Source: Bicyclus anynana | Taxonomy: Eukaryota > Arthropoda > Insecta > Lepidoptera > Nymphalidae | DNA: 64,000 bases | NCBI RefSeq assembly: GCF_947172395.1 | Contig: NC_069106.1 | Location: forward strand, 7,192,001 to 7,256,000 | Direction: 5' to 3' | In this document: positions 22,050 through 33,859 of the stretch, piece after piece | Layout: each line of letters opens with the position of its first letter | Position numbering within the stretch: position 1 is the first letter of the stretch | Notes under the pieces: model-generated | Databases searched by the model: none | Seen by the model: the letters and a program-made list of their open reading frames with translations, nothing else | Told to the model about the DNA's origin: nothing | Position numbers and translations under genes: made by a program

Positions 22050-22331
22050 CATAAACTCAAACTGTAAAGTTAAGTTTGCACAAAACTAAAGCGCGTAGTC
22101 GAAGCTACTAGCCATGGCGTAATGAATGGTTTTCAACCAACCGTTTACGCTAGCTTGTTGTATGTAAAGTGTAATTATATGTGTTGAGAACTGATAGTTT
22201 ACTCATCAACATATTTATTATATGTTTAAGCAGCTTGCCGATTGTGCGCGCGCGCTGGCCTGAGACGGGGAAATTATAAGCTTGGAAAATAGGTAATAGA
22301 CCGGTGGTTTGTTTTCCTTAGCTAGGTATTA

Positions 22332-22607
22332 TCTAATACTAATATTATATTGGGTAAAGTTTGTAGGGTTAGTCTCTGAATATACTAAACCGAATTTGAA
22401 AGTTCTTGTATCAATAAAAAGTTATTTGTGAGTTTTTAGCCTTTAAAACTCACAAATAACTTTTTATTGATACACATTATACATTTTATCGTATTCTCAG
22501 GTGAACGGGAACCACGCAGGTGTAAAAATTCACAATATTTGTGAATTCTATAGGCTATATTTTTGATCACCGTATTCTCATGGGTGAAGCTGCGGAGCTT
22601 TTGCTAG
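22332..22607 (+). mobile_element. Helitron-like element containing a 28-bp perfect inverted repeat
   Basis: Starts A|TCTAATACTAATATTATATT and ends GCTGCGGAGCTTTTGCTAG|T. Between the ends lies a perfect 28-bp inverted repeat (22409-22436 and 22445-22472) with an 8-base loop. The usual 3' block (GGGAACCACGCAGGTG) is present but rearranged. Confidence 0.55.
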
Positions 22608-25500
22608 TAAGTATCTACTAAGAAGGTACTTGAAAACTGATTCATTGATCGAGTGGTTAGATTAAGTTTCGTATTCGTGAACTATGAAATCCAGGGTATT
22701 TCTGTATTTTTTTTTAATTTTCAGTGCAAATTCTCAGCCCAGTTGGAAAATTGGTGGTTTTACACCCCCGTACCTCGGAGAGCACGTTAAACCCGCTCAT
22801 GGTTTAACATTATAACTCAAAAAACTTTTTAAATTTATTATGAGATTTCTGTAAGTGAAACGAACAAGTTTATGAACTATCAATCCAGCGGGGTACCCTG
22901 TCAAAATTCGAGTCAGTATAATTTCTTACACCGATCCAAAACATCAAGTGCCCAGTTCACCCTTGTTAAGAACACACAAAAAACTACATAAAACAATGAA
23001 ATGAGATATAAAAATAAAATTCAAGTGGCACCTCGAGAGGCCTCAAACGGTTTGTTTTGACTACTCGGGCACAAAGTGAAGAGGTGGTAAAAAAAATTAT
23101 CTCCCCGAATGAAGCATCAAAGTATCCGAACGCCTGTGTAGAGATAAACGTATCCGAACGCACCCACTCCGTCTGTGCGAAGATAACGAGCTTTTATGTC
23201 TATTTTACTATGAATTTCTGAATTTTACGATCTTTGTTTTTTTTTTTAATTTAAATTAGTGCAGTGATGGTGCAGTTTAAAGTTCAAACTCAGATTTTTT
23301 TTTATAAGTTAGTGTGCTATGATTTAATTCCTTTAAATGCACACAATTGAAAAGTTGGAGGTGCATGTCCCCGATCGGATTCGAAGTCACATCTTCCGGA
23401 ATCGGGGGCAGAGGTTATATCTACTAGGCTATTAAGAATCTAAATAAAAATAGATATACTTAGTGTCCAGTATAATTATAATTTTTAAGTATAATATAAA
23501 GTATAATTTTTCCAACATAATGACTGTAACGTTTAGATTGTTTTAATGTCTTTAAGGGACAATGGCATGCACTTCATAGATGCAAAACTGCATTGCATAC
23601 CCTGAGGATCCATCACGGACCTAGACAAAAGCTGGAATTTTTCATTTTCACAATTTATACGTACAGTGCCTTCTCTTACTAAGATCCCTGTGCACGCCAC
23701 TGATAAGAGTGGTAAACATAAATATATACAATAGGTACTTTCGTCTTCGTTACGTTTTAAAAGAAGTCGAACGAATTTGAATTTGACACAATAATTAGTA
23801 TCAAAAAAAGTAAATTTTTATTCCGACGGATGTTTTGTAAACATGAAACAAACGCAGTAAGTCAAAACGCCGACAAAGGAGTCGCTTCAAATAATAAAAG
23901 GGCATTAGTGTGAACGCCACATTAGTGGAGATCTTTCAAAAATTCCACCAAATTAAATCCCCTCTTAAATCACTCGCTACAACCAAAACGACACCATCAA
24001 AACGCCATAGCTCACAGCGGCTATAAATACGCACCCTCCCTTCCCATATGTCTTTATTTCTAATAACAATTTAAGCAATTATGTGACGAACACTGTATGG
24101 TGACAATGTTTTGAGCAATCATCCGGATATGTCTACCTCATTGATAGATTTTAGACAGTGTTGAACACACACAATGTGCTATAGACATTCGATAACAATT
24201 AATTTAAGGACATTTTCAGAGTTGGAAAGTTGATGGTTTTATACTCCCGTGCCTCGGAAAGAACCTACTATAAGTCGTTTACATCGGTCATTAAAATTAA
24301 CATATATATAGTAATAGTATATAAAAGAAACATTTGTATTTTTGTATTTAACGAATAAAGTCAAAACTACTGCACGGATTTAAAAACATTTTCAACAATA
24401 TAAAGCTACATTACCAGTGAGTAACACAACAGTCATATGCGCGTGAACCCGCGAGATCTGCTACTCGTTAATAAAAAGGCAAACCATATTACGCTAAGCA
24501 CACCAACCCACTAACAGTGTCTGTAAGAAAAAATCCTCTATAGATAGTCTAATTATCATTAAATGAAGATAATTATGTCTACTTTATGAGTACTTTATTA
24601 ACATACATAATAGAGTGATGTCCTGATGCTTCTATGAGACCAAAACCCATAGATATAGGTTTTGGTCTTGCCACGAGTAAGTATGTTTAAGTGGTCGAGG
24701 TCAAATCACACTAATATCATAATGGAAAACGAGTACGTGTACTTTTGTTACTCCTTCACGTCACAATTGCAAAACCAATCTGGTTAAAATCTGGATTAAC
24801 TTGTAGGTATATATTTAATTATTATACATATATTCATTTCCGAACAGTCTACGATTTCTGTTTAAAATAAACATTTCTTCTTTCTTTCTTTTGTGGTTGG
24901 ATCAAGAATCTTGTGATTTGTTGTCACCCTACGCACCAAGTCTCAAGGGATGCCCGCATTATTGGCCGTAGTGATTTACACAGCGCTACCGGACACCGGT
25001 ACCGGGCGGCTTGTTCGATTTACACCACAGACGTAGTCGAGTTTTTTGGTTGGCAATAGTCTCTAATTACGGGTATTGGGATTAAGGATTATCGAATATA
25101 AATTTAATAGTTACTGGCCGAAGCACCGCGGTTTTACCTACGTAGCTTCCGTTTCCATGACAACACGGGGATTAATTATAAAATATGACACTCGCAAATA
25201 ACGTGGCTTTCTAACAAGTATTTTCCAAATCGGTTTCCCCTCCACAATACCACAAAATTTAGATTTATATAAATAAATATTTTAAAAGATAGGTAAATGT
25301 TAAAATAAGTATTTTCTAAGATCGGTTAAAAAAAATTAAATGAGATAAAGGTGTCTCAGAATACTTATAATTTACTGCTTCTAAAAAAATTACGAAGTCT
25401 CCTGTCATACCAGTTTTGTCATCAGCTGATGATGAAACCGAGAGGTAGGTAGAATTTATTTTGAAAGACTAAAATTACTATAAACTAATTTTTGTAAAAC
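22608..25500. other. Repeat remnants and unassigned sequence, no gene seen
   Basis: Holds SINE-like scraps (22735-22800, 24214-24290), a SINE-B head (23331-23434, minus), a dispersed-repeat scrap (23590-23700), a degenerate Helitron (about 25110-25260, minus) and a LINE tail with AATAAA and TTTC repeats (24790-24893). No protein-coding exon is recognised. Confidence 0.5.
23331..23434 (-). mobile_element. SINE-B, head-proximal fragment
   Basis: Minus-strand order: head ending GGATTCGAAGTCACATC-like, GGAGGTGCATGTCCCC and AATGCACACAATTGAAAAGT. The distal body is absent. Confidence 0.65.
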
Positions 25501-25505
25501 TCTGT

Positions 25506-25938
25506 AAGACCAATCTGGACTCTTTCATACAAAATATAAAGATTGGTTAATATATATGAAGAAGTTCTATTTAAGTAAAACATTAAAATTTTGAAGTCTA
25601 TTTAAAAATCGGGAACTACAACAAATAAATGCACTCTAAAAACAAAAACCTATTCAATTGTTCATCACAACGATCTAACTCTTAATATGTTTACGAGACA
25701 ATTAGGGGAACATTTAAAATGTTACAAATGTGTCGTCGCTCAATAAACGACCGGCGTGTGAGGCACACATTACAGGACGGAACTAAATGTCATGTTGACA
25801 GATATATCTGACATGTCAAATATGAAGACTTCGTCTCGTGTACTTTTTTTTGTTTGTTACCTCAAAACTTCGACATTTATTAAGCTATTTTGAAAATTCT
25901 TTTTTTGTTTGAAAGAGTACACTTCCAGATTGGTCTTA
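25506..25938. mobile_element. MITE with AAGACCAATCTGGA termini
   Basis: Terminal inverted repeats AAGACCAATCTGGACTCTTTC (25506-25526) and the complement at 25911-25938, the right one with six extra bases. Internally it carries the palindromic GTTGACAGATATATCTGACA. A second copy of the core, 25724-25846, recurs at 26198-26320 without the termini. Confidence 0.7.
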
Positions 25939-26197
25939 TTTCAATTATAACATGGTGTCTAATGAGATTCACGAATTTAATTTTTAATCTTACTTATTAC
26001 TTTTTGTTGGCCAATATTACTCGGTGAAGATGTAGGTACTCTGAATGGTGAAAGACTGTTAAAAATCAGTCGATTAGTTTTTGAGTTAAATCGCAATTAA
26101 AAAAAATAAGCTAACCTATTTATAGGTTTTTGCCTATTGTTTAGTTTAAACTTGGTGACGTCCGTGACTTCACACGCGTTAACCCTTCTAAAGAACA

Positions 26198-26320
26198 AAT
26201 GTGTCGTCGCTCAATAAACGACCGGTGTGTGAAGCATACATTACACGACGGAACTAAATGTCATGTTGACAGATATATCTGACATGTCAAATATGAAGAC
26301 TTCGTTTCGTGTTTTTGTTT
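26198..26320 (+). repeat. Direct repeat of the MITE core at 25724-25846
   Basis: About 120 bp nearly identical: GTGTCGTCGCTCAATAAACG, ACGGAACTAAATGTCATGTT, GACAGATATATCTGACATGT, CAAATATGAAGACTTCGT. Differences are mostly transitions (GGCGTG to GGTGTG), consistent with CpG decay. Confidence 0.85.
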
Positions 26321-27034
26321 GAATATCAACTTTAATAATATGAAATACGTTCGTATATAATAAGGATATTCATGATATTTCTTCGTTTTATTTAGGTCCT
26401 CATCAAACGGAGTGTGTGTACAGAGACCGTGTGCAAAATTTCATCCTAATCGAAAACCGGGAAGTGGGTCAAATCAAGATTCCTAGATTTTCTTACATAC
26501 CTACATAGTAGTTAGTTACAAGTGAAGCTAATCTATGCGTGCTAAAAAGACAAGCAAAAATAGTCAAAAATTACAAAAAAATTGTTGACCCCTTGAAGTC
26601 TGTTGTAATAAATTGCCATTGACACGTGGTATTGGCAAAATATGTGCCGACGACAGATATAGTGTGAAATAGGGGGTGGCGTGTGTTGTGTGGTCTCGGA
26701 TCAAGTAAAAACTTAAGACATTGGACCCCCTGGGTGCAGAACAAAAACAAAATTTAGGATTTTTAGCCAACAACCTTTGCCTTAGACGTTTTATTTAAAA
26801 AATAATAGCAGATTATACGTATAAAGGCATATTATACTATAGATAAATGTTACGTGCTTACAAAAATATTAACTTACAAAAAAAAAAACAGAAAAAGCCC
26901 GAATGTATGAATGTACTAATACGAAACTAAAAAGGGAAAATAACATTTATAATATTTTCCACCTATTGATCACTTTGAAGTCGTTGCCAAGCCCGTCGTT
27001 ACTAATTTGTATTTCAAAATTAATACTAACAACA

Positions 27035-27110
27035 ATTCAATCAATCAAAGCCTTTATTACTTCTTAACAATAAATTACATAGTTATTTTAAGTTTATTTA
27101 TCCTATACTA
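27035..27110 (-). mobile_element. LINE 3' end scrap
   Basis: The minus strand reads AATAAAGGCTTTGATTGATTG, a polyadenylation signal followed by a short tetranucleotide tail typical of LINE 3' ends. Similar AATAAA-plus-microsatellite ends are at 50214-50262 and 53850-53900 (minus). Confidence 0.45.
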
Positions 27111-27330
27111 TTTGTGTTAGTGTATTTGTTAATTAATATTTAACAAAATTGCGTGCATACACACACTAACATCTATTACGGAAATTAATATAATACGTAA
27201 CCAATAAAAAATACTCCATCTTATTTCTTTAGTTTTTGTGAATGTTAATTCGAAATTTAAAAACATAAGAAGAATAAGTAAGTAATATTGAAAATTTTCC
27301 ACTAACCAGACCTGGATCAATTGATGAAAT

Positions 27331-27652
27331 GACGACCTCCGTAGCGCAGTGGTATGTGCGGTGGATTTACTAGACGGAGGTCCTAGGTTCGATCGCCGGC
27401 TGGACCGATTGAGATTTGCTTAATTGGTCCAGGTCTGGCTGGTGGGAGGCTTCGTCCGTGGCTAGTTACCATCCTACCGAGAAAGACGTACCGCCAAGCG
27501 ATTTAGCGTTCCGGTACGATGTGTAGAAACCGAAAGAGGTGTGGGTTGTATCCTCCTCCTAACAAGTTAGTCCGCTTCCATCTTAGATTGCATCATCACT
27601 TACTATCAGATGAGATTGTAGTCAAGGGCTAACTTGTAAAGAATAAAAAAAG
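27331..27652 (+). mobile_element. SINE-A, full length
   Basis: Head GACGACCTCCGTAGCGCAGT, B box GGTTCGATCGCCGGC, then TTGGTCCAGGTCTGGCTGGT, ACGTACCGCCAAGCGATTTA and GGCTAACTTGTAAAGAATAA. Just upstream, 27304-27323 is a scrap of the same family in the other orientation. Confidence 0.85.
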
Positions 27653-27779
27653 AAGTGGTTAAATGCGAACCTATTCCATATACCTATAAAAAAATAATGA
27701 TTAAACAAACATAGCTACATATTTGTATTTCGTTCGAAGTCCAACCAATGATTACTTATTAGGCGTTTATCTTCTAAAC

Positions 27780-27960
27780 GCTTGACAAAAAGCCCCAATG
27801 TAACCGTAATGTGGGCAATATATCGTACCGGCCCGCCGTCGTACCGTAACGACATACATCTCAATTAGACGCCGCGGTGACAAATGTCGGGCGCCCGAAT
27901 TAGATAACAGACACTCCCCGCGCGGTGAAACATCGCCGGCTATTACGTAAAAATATGAAG
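27780..27960. promoter_or_regulatory. CG-rich non-repeat island (candidate regulatory)
   Basis: A block with GCCCGCCGTCGTACCG, AGACGCCGCGGTGACAAATG, GGGCGCCCGAATTAGATAA and CCCCGCGCGGTGAAACATCG in otherwise AT-rich DNA, not matching any repeat family in the window and not forming a family-like open frame. Confidence 0.3.
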
Positions 27961-28200
27961 ATTTATCACTTTTGTCTGTTTTACTTTTTTTTATGTAATA
28001 AACTTCGGCAAAGAAAGAAGTAAGTGCTCACCTATAACGTTTTTAAAATTGTATTTTTTTTAATAATAATTTAAAACATATAGAGTTTGGCTAAATAATG
28101 TAGAGATACTTATGTTTTCTGTGGTATAGACTGAAATCGCCCGCCAAATTTAAAAAATCATTTAAATAAATTATAAAAACATGCGTTGTCATAATTTGTT

Positions 28201-28530
28201 TGACGGCCTCCGTGGCGCAGTGGTATGCGCGGTGGATTTACAAATCGGAGGTCCTGGGTTCGATCCCCGGCTGGACAGATTGAGATTTTCTTAATTAGTC
28301 CAGGTCTGGCTGGTGGGAGGCTTCGGCCGTGGCTAGTTACCACCCTACCGGCAAAGACGTACCGCCAAGCGATTTAGCGTTCCAGTACGATGTCGTGTAG
28401 AAACCGAAAGGATTGTGGATTTTCATCCTCCTAACAAGTTAGCCCGCTTCCATCTTAGACTGCATCATCACTTACCATCAGGTGAGATTGTAGTCAAGGG
28501 CTAATTTGTAAATATTAAAAAAAAAAATTG
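28201..28530 (+). mobile_element. SINE-A, full length reference copy
   Basis: GACGGCCTCCGTGGCGCAGT, GGTATGCGCGGTGGATTTAC, GTCCTGGGTTCGATCCCCGG, then the body to GGTGAGATTGTAGTCAAGGG and an A-rich tail. Both pol III boxes are intact, so this is one of the youngest-looking SINE copies here. Confidence 0.9.
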
Positions 28531-28959
28531 TTTAAATTATTTTTTTTGGTTGTGAATACATTACTACCTATACTATAAGTATTAAACTAAGTTATTCCAA
28601 TATTTACACTATAATTTTGAGAATTTACTCCAATTTTTTATTAATTTGGCGGGTGATTTCAGTCTTTACTTTTATTAGCCAGACTTGAGTTTAGTGCAAT
28701 GATCAAGATTAAGAGGGCTTATGGATCTTATTAATATAAAAAAAATACATTATGGCTTATTGAAAAAATGTCGACATTTCTATTTATGACAACAATTTCA
28801 TTTAAGAAAATATAGAAGCTACACATCCCTATGGTAGGGTTAAAAAAAAAACATACCTACATACAGCCGAACGTAGAACCTCCTCCTTTTTGGAAGTCGG
28901 TTAATAAAATGAAGTGTTGTTCCTATAAATTTGTAGTTTGTAAATCGAACAAATAGCAT

Positions 28960-29135
28960 CAATTTCCCACCGCATCACAGTGAAATCGTCGACTTAGGAA
29001 AACAGCGGGAAACGCCGTCGGCAGCGATCAACCCGTCAGCGCCGATGGAGATTTATACCCGTGACGCAATTTATCGGCCGCGCGGGACCCACGGATTATT
29101 GCCCCCACCGATTTGTCTGTATCATACGATCGGTG
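28960..29135. promoter_or_regulatory. CG-rich non-repeat island (candidate regulatory)
   Basis: Includes AACAGCGGGAAACGCCGTCG, GATCAACCCGTCAGCGCCGA and CCGCGCGGGACCCACGGATT, with an internal inverted pair CCCACCGATTTGT and ATCGGTGGGT (29103-29135). No repeat match elsewhere in the window. Confidence 0.3.
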
Positions 29136-29237
29136 GGTAAATCTCAATAAATAATTAACGGAATAACGGACAGTTGGATAATAAACCTGTTAACAGTAAT
29201 AATCAAGTAGACGGGATAATCATCATCAACTTGCTCT

Positions 29238-29594
29238 TTCAAGCAAGCGATGGAACGAACTATGTTTGGAGTATCTCTGCGTGATCGAATCAGAAATGAG
29301 GAGATCCGCAGAAGAACCAAAGTCACTGACATAGCTCAACGAGTTGCGAAGCTGAAGTGGCAACGGTCGGGGCACATAGTTCGAAGAGCCGTTGGCCGTT
29401 GGGGTCCTAAGGTGTTGGAATGGCGGCCCCGTATCACAAAGCGCAGTGTTGGTCGACCTCCCACCAGGTGGACTGACGACATCTAGCGAGTCGCAGGGAT
29501 TCACTGGATGCAGGTTTCTCAGTATCGTGATGTTTGGAAGTCCTTACAAAAGGCCTATGTCCTGCAGTGGACGTCCATCGGTTGATATGACGAT
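29238..29594 (+). mobile_element. RTE-type LINE, 3' end with open frame
   Basis: Encodes MERTMFGVSLRDRIRNEEIR, then TKVTDIAQRVAKLKW, then GRWGPKVLEWRPRITKRSVG and PPTRWTDDI, then a stop (ATCTAG, 29482-29487) that replaces the usual IKRVAG continuation. The remaining 3' part is intact to GGTTGATATGACGATCGGAT. It is the longest open copy of this family here. Confidence 0.85.
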
Positions 29595-29759
29595 CGGATG
29601 ATATGTAGGTAGGTAGGTATGTATATAATGTCACAGATGTAATTTGATAGCGAAACGGACCCTTTCATTGGGTTGCAAACATAATTGATTACAATCGTCA
29701 CCTGACTCAAAACATTCCATGTCTGAACAACCGTCAAAACTATCAACCCGAAAAGTGTT

Positions 29760-30020
29760 TATTTTCATCCCCCTTCATCCGGATAAAGGAGCAAGCAAAG
29801 TGTAAAATTGAATCAATTGTCCTCGCTGCAGCACTGACACACAGTTATGACGGGGGGCGTGTCTAACCCCCCTTCAACCTTCCAACCCCCCTTTCATTTG
29901 TCGAGCCATTTGCCCCGCGGAATGCGGTGTCATCAGTGGCGAGCCGAGCGTGAAATGGAAAACGCCCCGCAGTGACAACCCCCCTGTAACCCACCCGGGG
30001 GGGTCGCTAACGAAAATTCC
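29760..30020. promoter_or_regulatory. C-rich and CG-rich non-repeat block
   Basis: Runs of C (AACCCCCCTTCAACCTTCCA, AACCCCCCTTTCATTTGTCG, GACAACCCCCCTGTAACCCA) and GCGGAATGCGGTGTCATCAG. It is distinct from repeats in the window and lies next to SINE-A at 30120. Confidence 0.25.
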
Positions 30021-30119
30021 ACGGGTGTCGTAGTTTGGGACCGTTTAAATTCTATGATATGTTCAAATGAGTGGACCGGTTTTATTGTTACATTTAATTG
30101 AATTCGGAATGCTTGACTT

Positions 30120-30410
30120 TTTTTATTCAAAAAGTTAACATCTGATGGTAAGTGATGATGCAGTCTAAGATATAAGTGGGCTTACATGGTAGAGGGTAGA
30201 AGTTTATTCATCCCACCTCTGACAGTTTCTACGCGGCATCGTAGGTACTGGAACGCGAAGTCGCTTGGTACATCTTTACTGGTGATCGATACCTAGGTAC
30301 CACCAGACTAGGCCAATTTAAAAAAAATAAAATCCATAACTTACCCGCGCTGGGTATAGAATCCAGGACCTCTTTGTTGAAATCCATTAACAACTGCGCC
30401 AGAGAGGTCA
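30120..30410 (-). mobile_element. SINE-A, old full-length copy
   Basis: Minus-strand order: head (GACCTCTCTGGCGCAGTTGT-like), GGTGATCGATACC, AGCGACTTCGCGTTCCAGTA-like, CTTAGACTGCATCATCACTT, with many changes and a missing GGCTTCGGCCGTGG segment. Confidence 0.65.
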
Positions 30411-30508
30411 ACTGTGGAACATTAATTGATGGAGATCACTTGATGGTAAGTGAAAACTATCGCCTATAACGCAACACTTTGCAGGACAAGCATGGAACAC
30501 GTCGCATA

Positions 30509-30701
30509 AAGCTCGTCACCCACGTTCCGATAAATCCACATGCCTGCAGCGCTGCCAGAACGACGTCCGGTAAAACTCATCGTGTGTTAGTCGCGGCTCG
30601 TCGTAAAGCAAAAACGCGACCAACCCACAATTAGTTTTATCGGACGTCATGCCTGCAGCGCTGCAGGCATGTGGATATATCGGATCGTGTGTGACTAGCT
30701 T
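30509..30701. mobile_element. 193-bp fold-back element (near-complete palindrome)
   Basis: The left half (AAGCTCGTCACCCACG..., ATCCACATGCCTGCAGCGCT, GACGTCCGGTAAAACTCATC, TAGTCGCG) is matched in order by the complement of the right half, with a small unpaired centre near 30595-30612. A perfect 24-bp palindrome, CATGCCTGCAGC and its complement, sits in the right arm at 30648-30671. No frame is coded. Flanks show no clear target duplication. Confidence 0.8.
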
Positions 30702-31904
30702 AATGAAATGTAGATCAAAACCGAACAATAAATGGCCCGTATCGAAACAACAGAGGACTGTCGTTCAGCATTTGTACTGTATTTATTGTCCACCTTGCGA
30801 CGCCAAGTCTTTGTAAAAACGACGCCAAGAGCGACTTACTCGCGCTCTAAGAGGGTTCCGTACACTATACGGGAATATATTATCTACTAGGAATATAATT
30901 CGCGATTTATCACGATGCCTGACGATGACGACAAGACGGTGATGTGGCCTAAGCCTCGCTTGTTTACAAAGTGCAAAATATATTTGGATCTACTAATGCA
31001 TTGATTTAAGCAATCTATACTAACCCATACCTCTACTATTATTATAAAGAGGTAAGGTTTATGGCATTGTACTCTAAAATAATCTCTAGACCCACGGCAC
31101 CAATTATAAAAATTCTTGAACTGGACCGGACCTATGAGGGTGAATCAGAATGTGATTAGGTTGCTGGAGCTAACAATGTGACCAGTGACTATAATTTCCA
31201 CCAATCTGCAATAAAACCTGACGTTTCAAAAGCGCTAGTAAACTATGAAATAGCATTCGAATGCTTATATTCGCTTCAGTTATAAACTTAACCGAGTTAC
31301 AGGAATAGAAGAAAAGAAATAGGGAAAATGGGAAGAACCACCGTTAGCTTTAGGTGTTTTTTAATGTTCTGTGGAAAAAAACGATTATCGGAAGAGCATT
31401 TTTGAAGTAGATTCTAGAGTTAAATCATAATAATACAAGTGGTTAATTTAAAAAAAAAAAAAAAATTTCGTAGTAGTTGGCAAAGATAAGAACGCAACGT
31501 TTTCTTTACTTCGCTATATGTGGCACGGATCCCTAAAACACAAGTCCATCCGAGCTATTAAGCTCGTGCTACTGTTTATAGTTGCGAGCATTTCCGAGAA
31601 CTCGATTATCGGTAAGTACATATCGATTCCGTTTTTTGTTGCCGCGCACTCGCTTATATTGTTATCTACGTTGTTATTGCTTCGGGCCTAACGAGCTCCT
31701 TGTTTTCTTTTTTTTTTCTTTTTCTACATGCAAAGGTATAAACTATAAAGTCTAATAAGTACGGTTGGTATGTCAATTTAAAAGCAATTCATCTTTTTGT
31801 TTACTACTTACTAGAGAATGTCAGCTATTTGATTGACCACTACTTTAGTATCTATGTAAGTTGTAAGCTATTTGATGTAAGTTGTAAGTAGTTTAGTTTA
31901 GTTT

Positions 31905-32145
31905 AAGTGGATATGACCTCTGCCTCCGATTCCGGAGGGTGTGAGTTTAAATCCGGTCTGGGGCATGCACCAGGCACCTCCAACTATTCAGTTGTGTGCA
32001 TTTTAAGAAATTAACGTGTCTCAAACGGTGAAGAAAAAACATTGTGAGGAAACCTGCACAGGTACCAGAGAATTGTGTGAAGTCTGCCATTCGGCCAGCA
32101 TGGTGGACTATTGGCCTAACCCATCTCATTCTGAGAGGAGACTCT
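31905..32145 (+). mobile_element. SINE-B, near full length
   Basis: AGTGGATATGACCTCTGCCT (head), CCGGAGGGTGTGAGTTTAAA, GGGGCATGCACC, ATTCAGTTGTGTGCATTTTA, GTGAGGAAACCTGCACAGGT and ATTCTGAGAGGAGACTC at its end. The B box is changed (GAGTTTAAATCC), so it is probably inactive. Confidence 0.8.
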
Positions 32146-32696
32146 TCCTTTATGGCGTTAGAGACGTGGACTAAGTATTCACTCCAGAGAAAGACAAAGA
32201 AGTGATGCGTTCTTACTATCTACCTACCCATTATAAAAATAATACCTAGTAAAAAATCCTGAGATTAGCGCATTGAACCAAACAAACTTTTCAGCTTTAT
32301 TATACCAGTAGACATAATTTATATATGTTACGCTCAAAGACTAAAATAGCGAAACATCCACATGGCGAAATACGTGTCGGCTCTAATGAAAACGCTTTAA
32401 ATATAAAATGTTTACCAAATAAAAATAATTAATCGATTCAAACTAAGCAATAGTTGATTTAAATCGATTAACCCGCATCACTAGATGCAGAGAGGCGTGT
32501 TTTTGTCCACACTACAGTTTATAGCAATGCATAGGTATCGATTATAATACCGATGCAGTGTAATCGATTTGAATCCCTGCAGGGTGCAGGTGGATTGCAT
32601 TTGAAAATGGAACGCGACTTGACAATTTGGTTTTTTGTCAAATTTGTAACGCTACTATGAATTTATGATGGAGCCTGCGATAGCCAGACTCGGTTT

Positions 32697-32985
32697 GACG
32701 GCCTCCGTGGCGCAGTGTATGCGCAGTGGATTTACGACGGAGGTCCTGGGTTCGATCACCGGCTGGGCCGATTGAGGTTTTCTTCGGACGTGACTAGTTA
32801 CCTTCCGACAAAGACGTACCGCCAAGCGATTTAGCGTTCCGGTACGATGTCGCGTAGAAACCGAAAGGGGTGTGGATTTTCATCCTTCTAACAAGTTAGC
32901 CCGCTTCCATCTTAGATTGCATCATCACTTACCATCAGGTGAGATTGTAGTCAAGGGCTAACTGAAAAGAATAAAAAAAAAGAAG
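32697..32985 (+). mobile_element. SINE-A, near full length
   Basis: GACGGCCTCCGTGGCGCAGT, GGTTCGATCACCGGC, then a deletion that removes the GGTCCAGGTCTGGCTGGTGG segment before GACGTGACTAGTTAC, then the usual 3' region and A-rich tail. Confidence 0.85.
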
Positions 32986-33047
32986 GCTTGTCAGTCGAAG
33001 CTTCTGCAACCGTAGTTAGGTAATAGGGATGGTGACAGTTTTTTTAA

Positions 33048-33368
33048 TCCTACTAATATTATAAACGCGAAAGTTTGTATGGATGTATGTTTGGATGTTT
33101 GTTACTCTTTAACGCCGCAACTACTGAACCGATTTGGCTGAAATATTGAATGGAAATAGAATTTACTCTGGACTAACACATAGACTACTTTTTATCCTGA
33201 AATAATCCATGGATTCCCGAGAATTGCGAAAATCTGATGATTTTGATGATATGAATGTTTGTTAATCTTTCACGCCTCGGCTACAGAACCGATTCACCTG
33301 AAATTTGAAGTAGAGATAGATTATAGTCTTGATTAACACATAGGCTACTTTTTATCCCGGTAAAATTA
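33048..33368 (+). mobile_element. Helitron family 2 with internal duplication, 3' end lost
   Basis: Starts A|TCCTACTAATATTATAAACG. The module 'CTGAACCGATTTGGCTGAAA ... ACATAGACTACTTTTTATCC' occurs twice in tandem (33122 and 33285). The full structure of the same type, with its CTAG end, is at 55114-55459. Here the 3' end is replaced by LINE sequence at 33372. Confidence 0.7.
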
Positions 33369-33371
33369 ACG

Positions 33372-33460
33372 GCCGATGAACGTTGAGCTCTCAAGGTGCT
33401 GCAATGGCGACCCCGCACCGGAAAGCGCAGTGTTGTTCAACCCCCCCACTAGGTGGACAT
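33372..33460 (+). mobile_element. RTE-type LINE scrap
   Basis: GGCCGATGAACGTTGAGCTC, CAATGGCGACCCCGCACCGG, AAGCGCAGTGTTGTTCAACC. Ends abruptly at GTGGAC, joined to the GTAACGCGTTAC element at 33476. Confidence 0.7.
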
Positions 33461-33859
33461 GCATAGAGTGGACCCGTAACGCGTTACGTTTCGAAGCGGT
33501 TCAACTTCCCATAAGAAGTTATCACTTCAAAAATCATCGAAATCCGTACATTGGGGTTATAAATTGTGTAACTAAGGTGTTTTATGTGGGTAGCTATTTA
33601 TTACACCTACTCTTGCCTCAATTTAACTCTATCATGTTAAAAAGTTATAAATAATGGTCATACTAAACGATATTTACATTTTAAATTAATAAATAAGTTT
33701 CTCTGCTAATTAGCGCTGTTATCGCATTCGATCAGTTTCAAAAGACCATGTAATGGAGGCGTAATATAAAATGGCGAATCTTTTGAAAGGTATGTGAGGA
33801 GAACGTTGATATATGACTAACAACGATACACAGTAGCAGATATTATAATTATAATTAAA

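Noticed and set aside
28201..28275. A functional tRNA-like gene with intact A and B boxes
   Set aside because: The same head is present in many copies joined to the same non-tRNA body, so it is a SINE.
29226..29504. Minus-strand 92-codon frame
   Set aside because: It is the antisense shadow of the RTE frame at 29250-29486.
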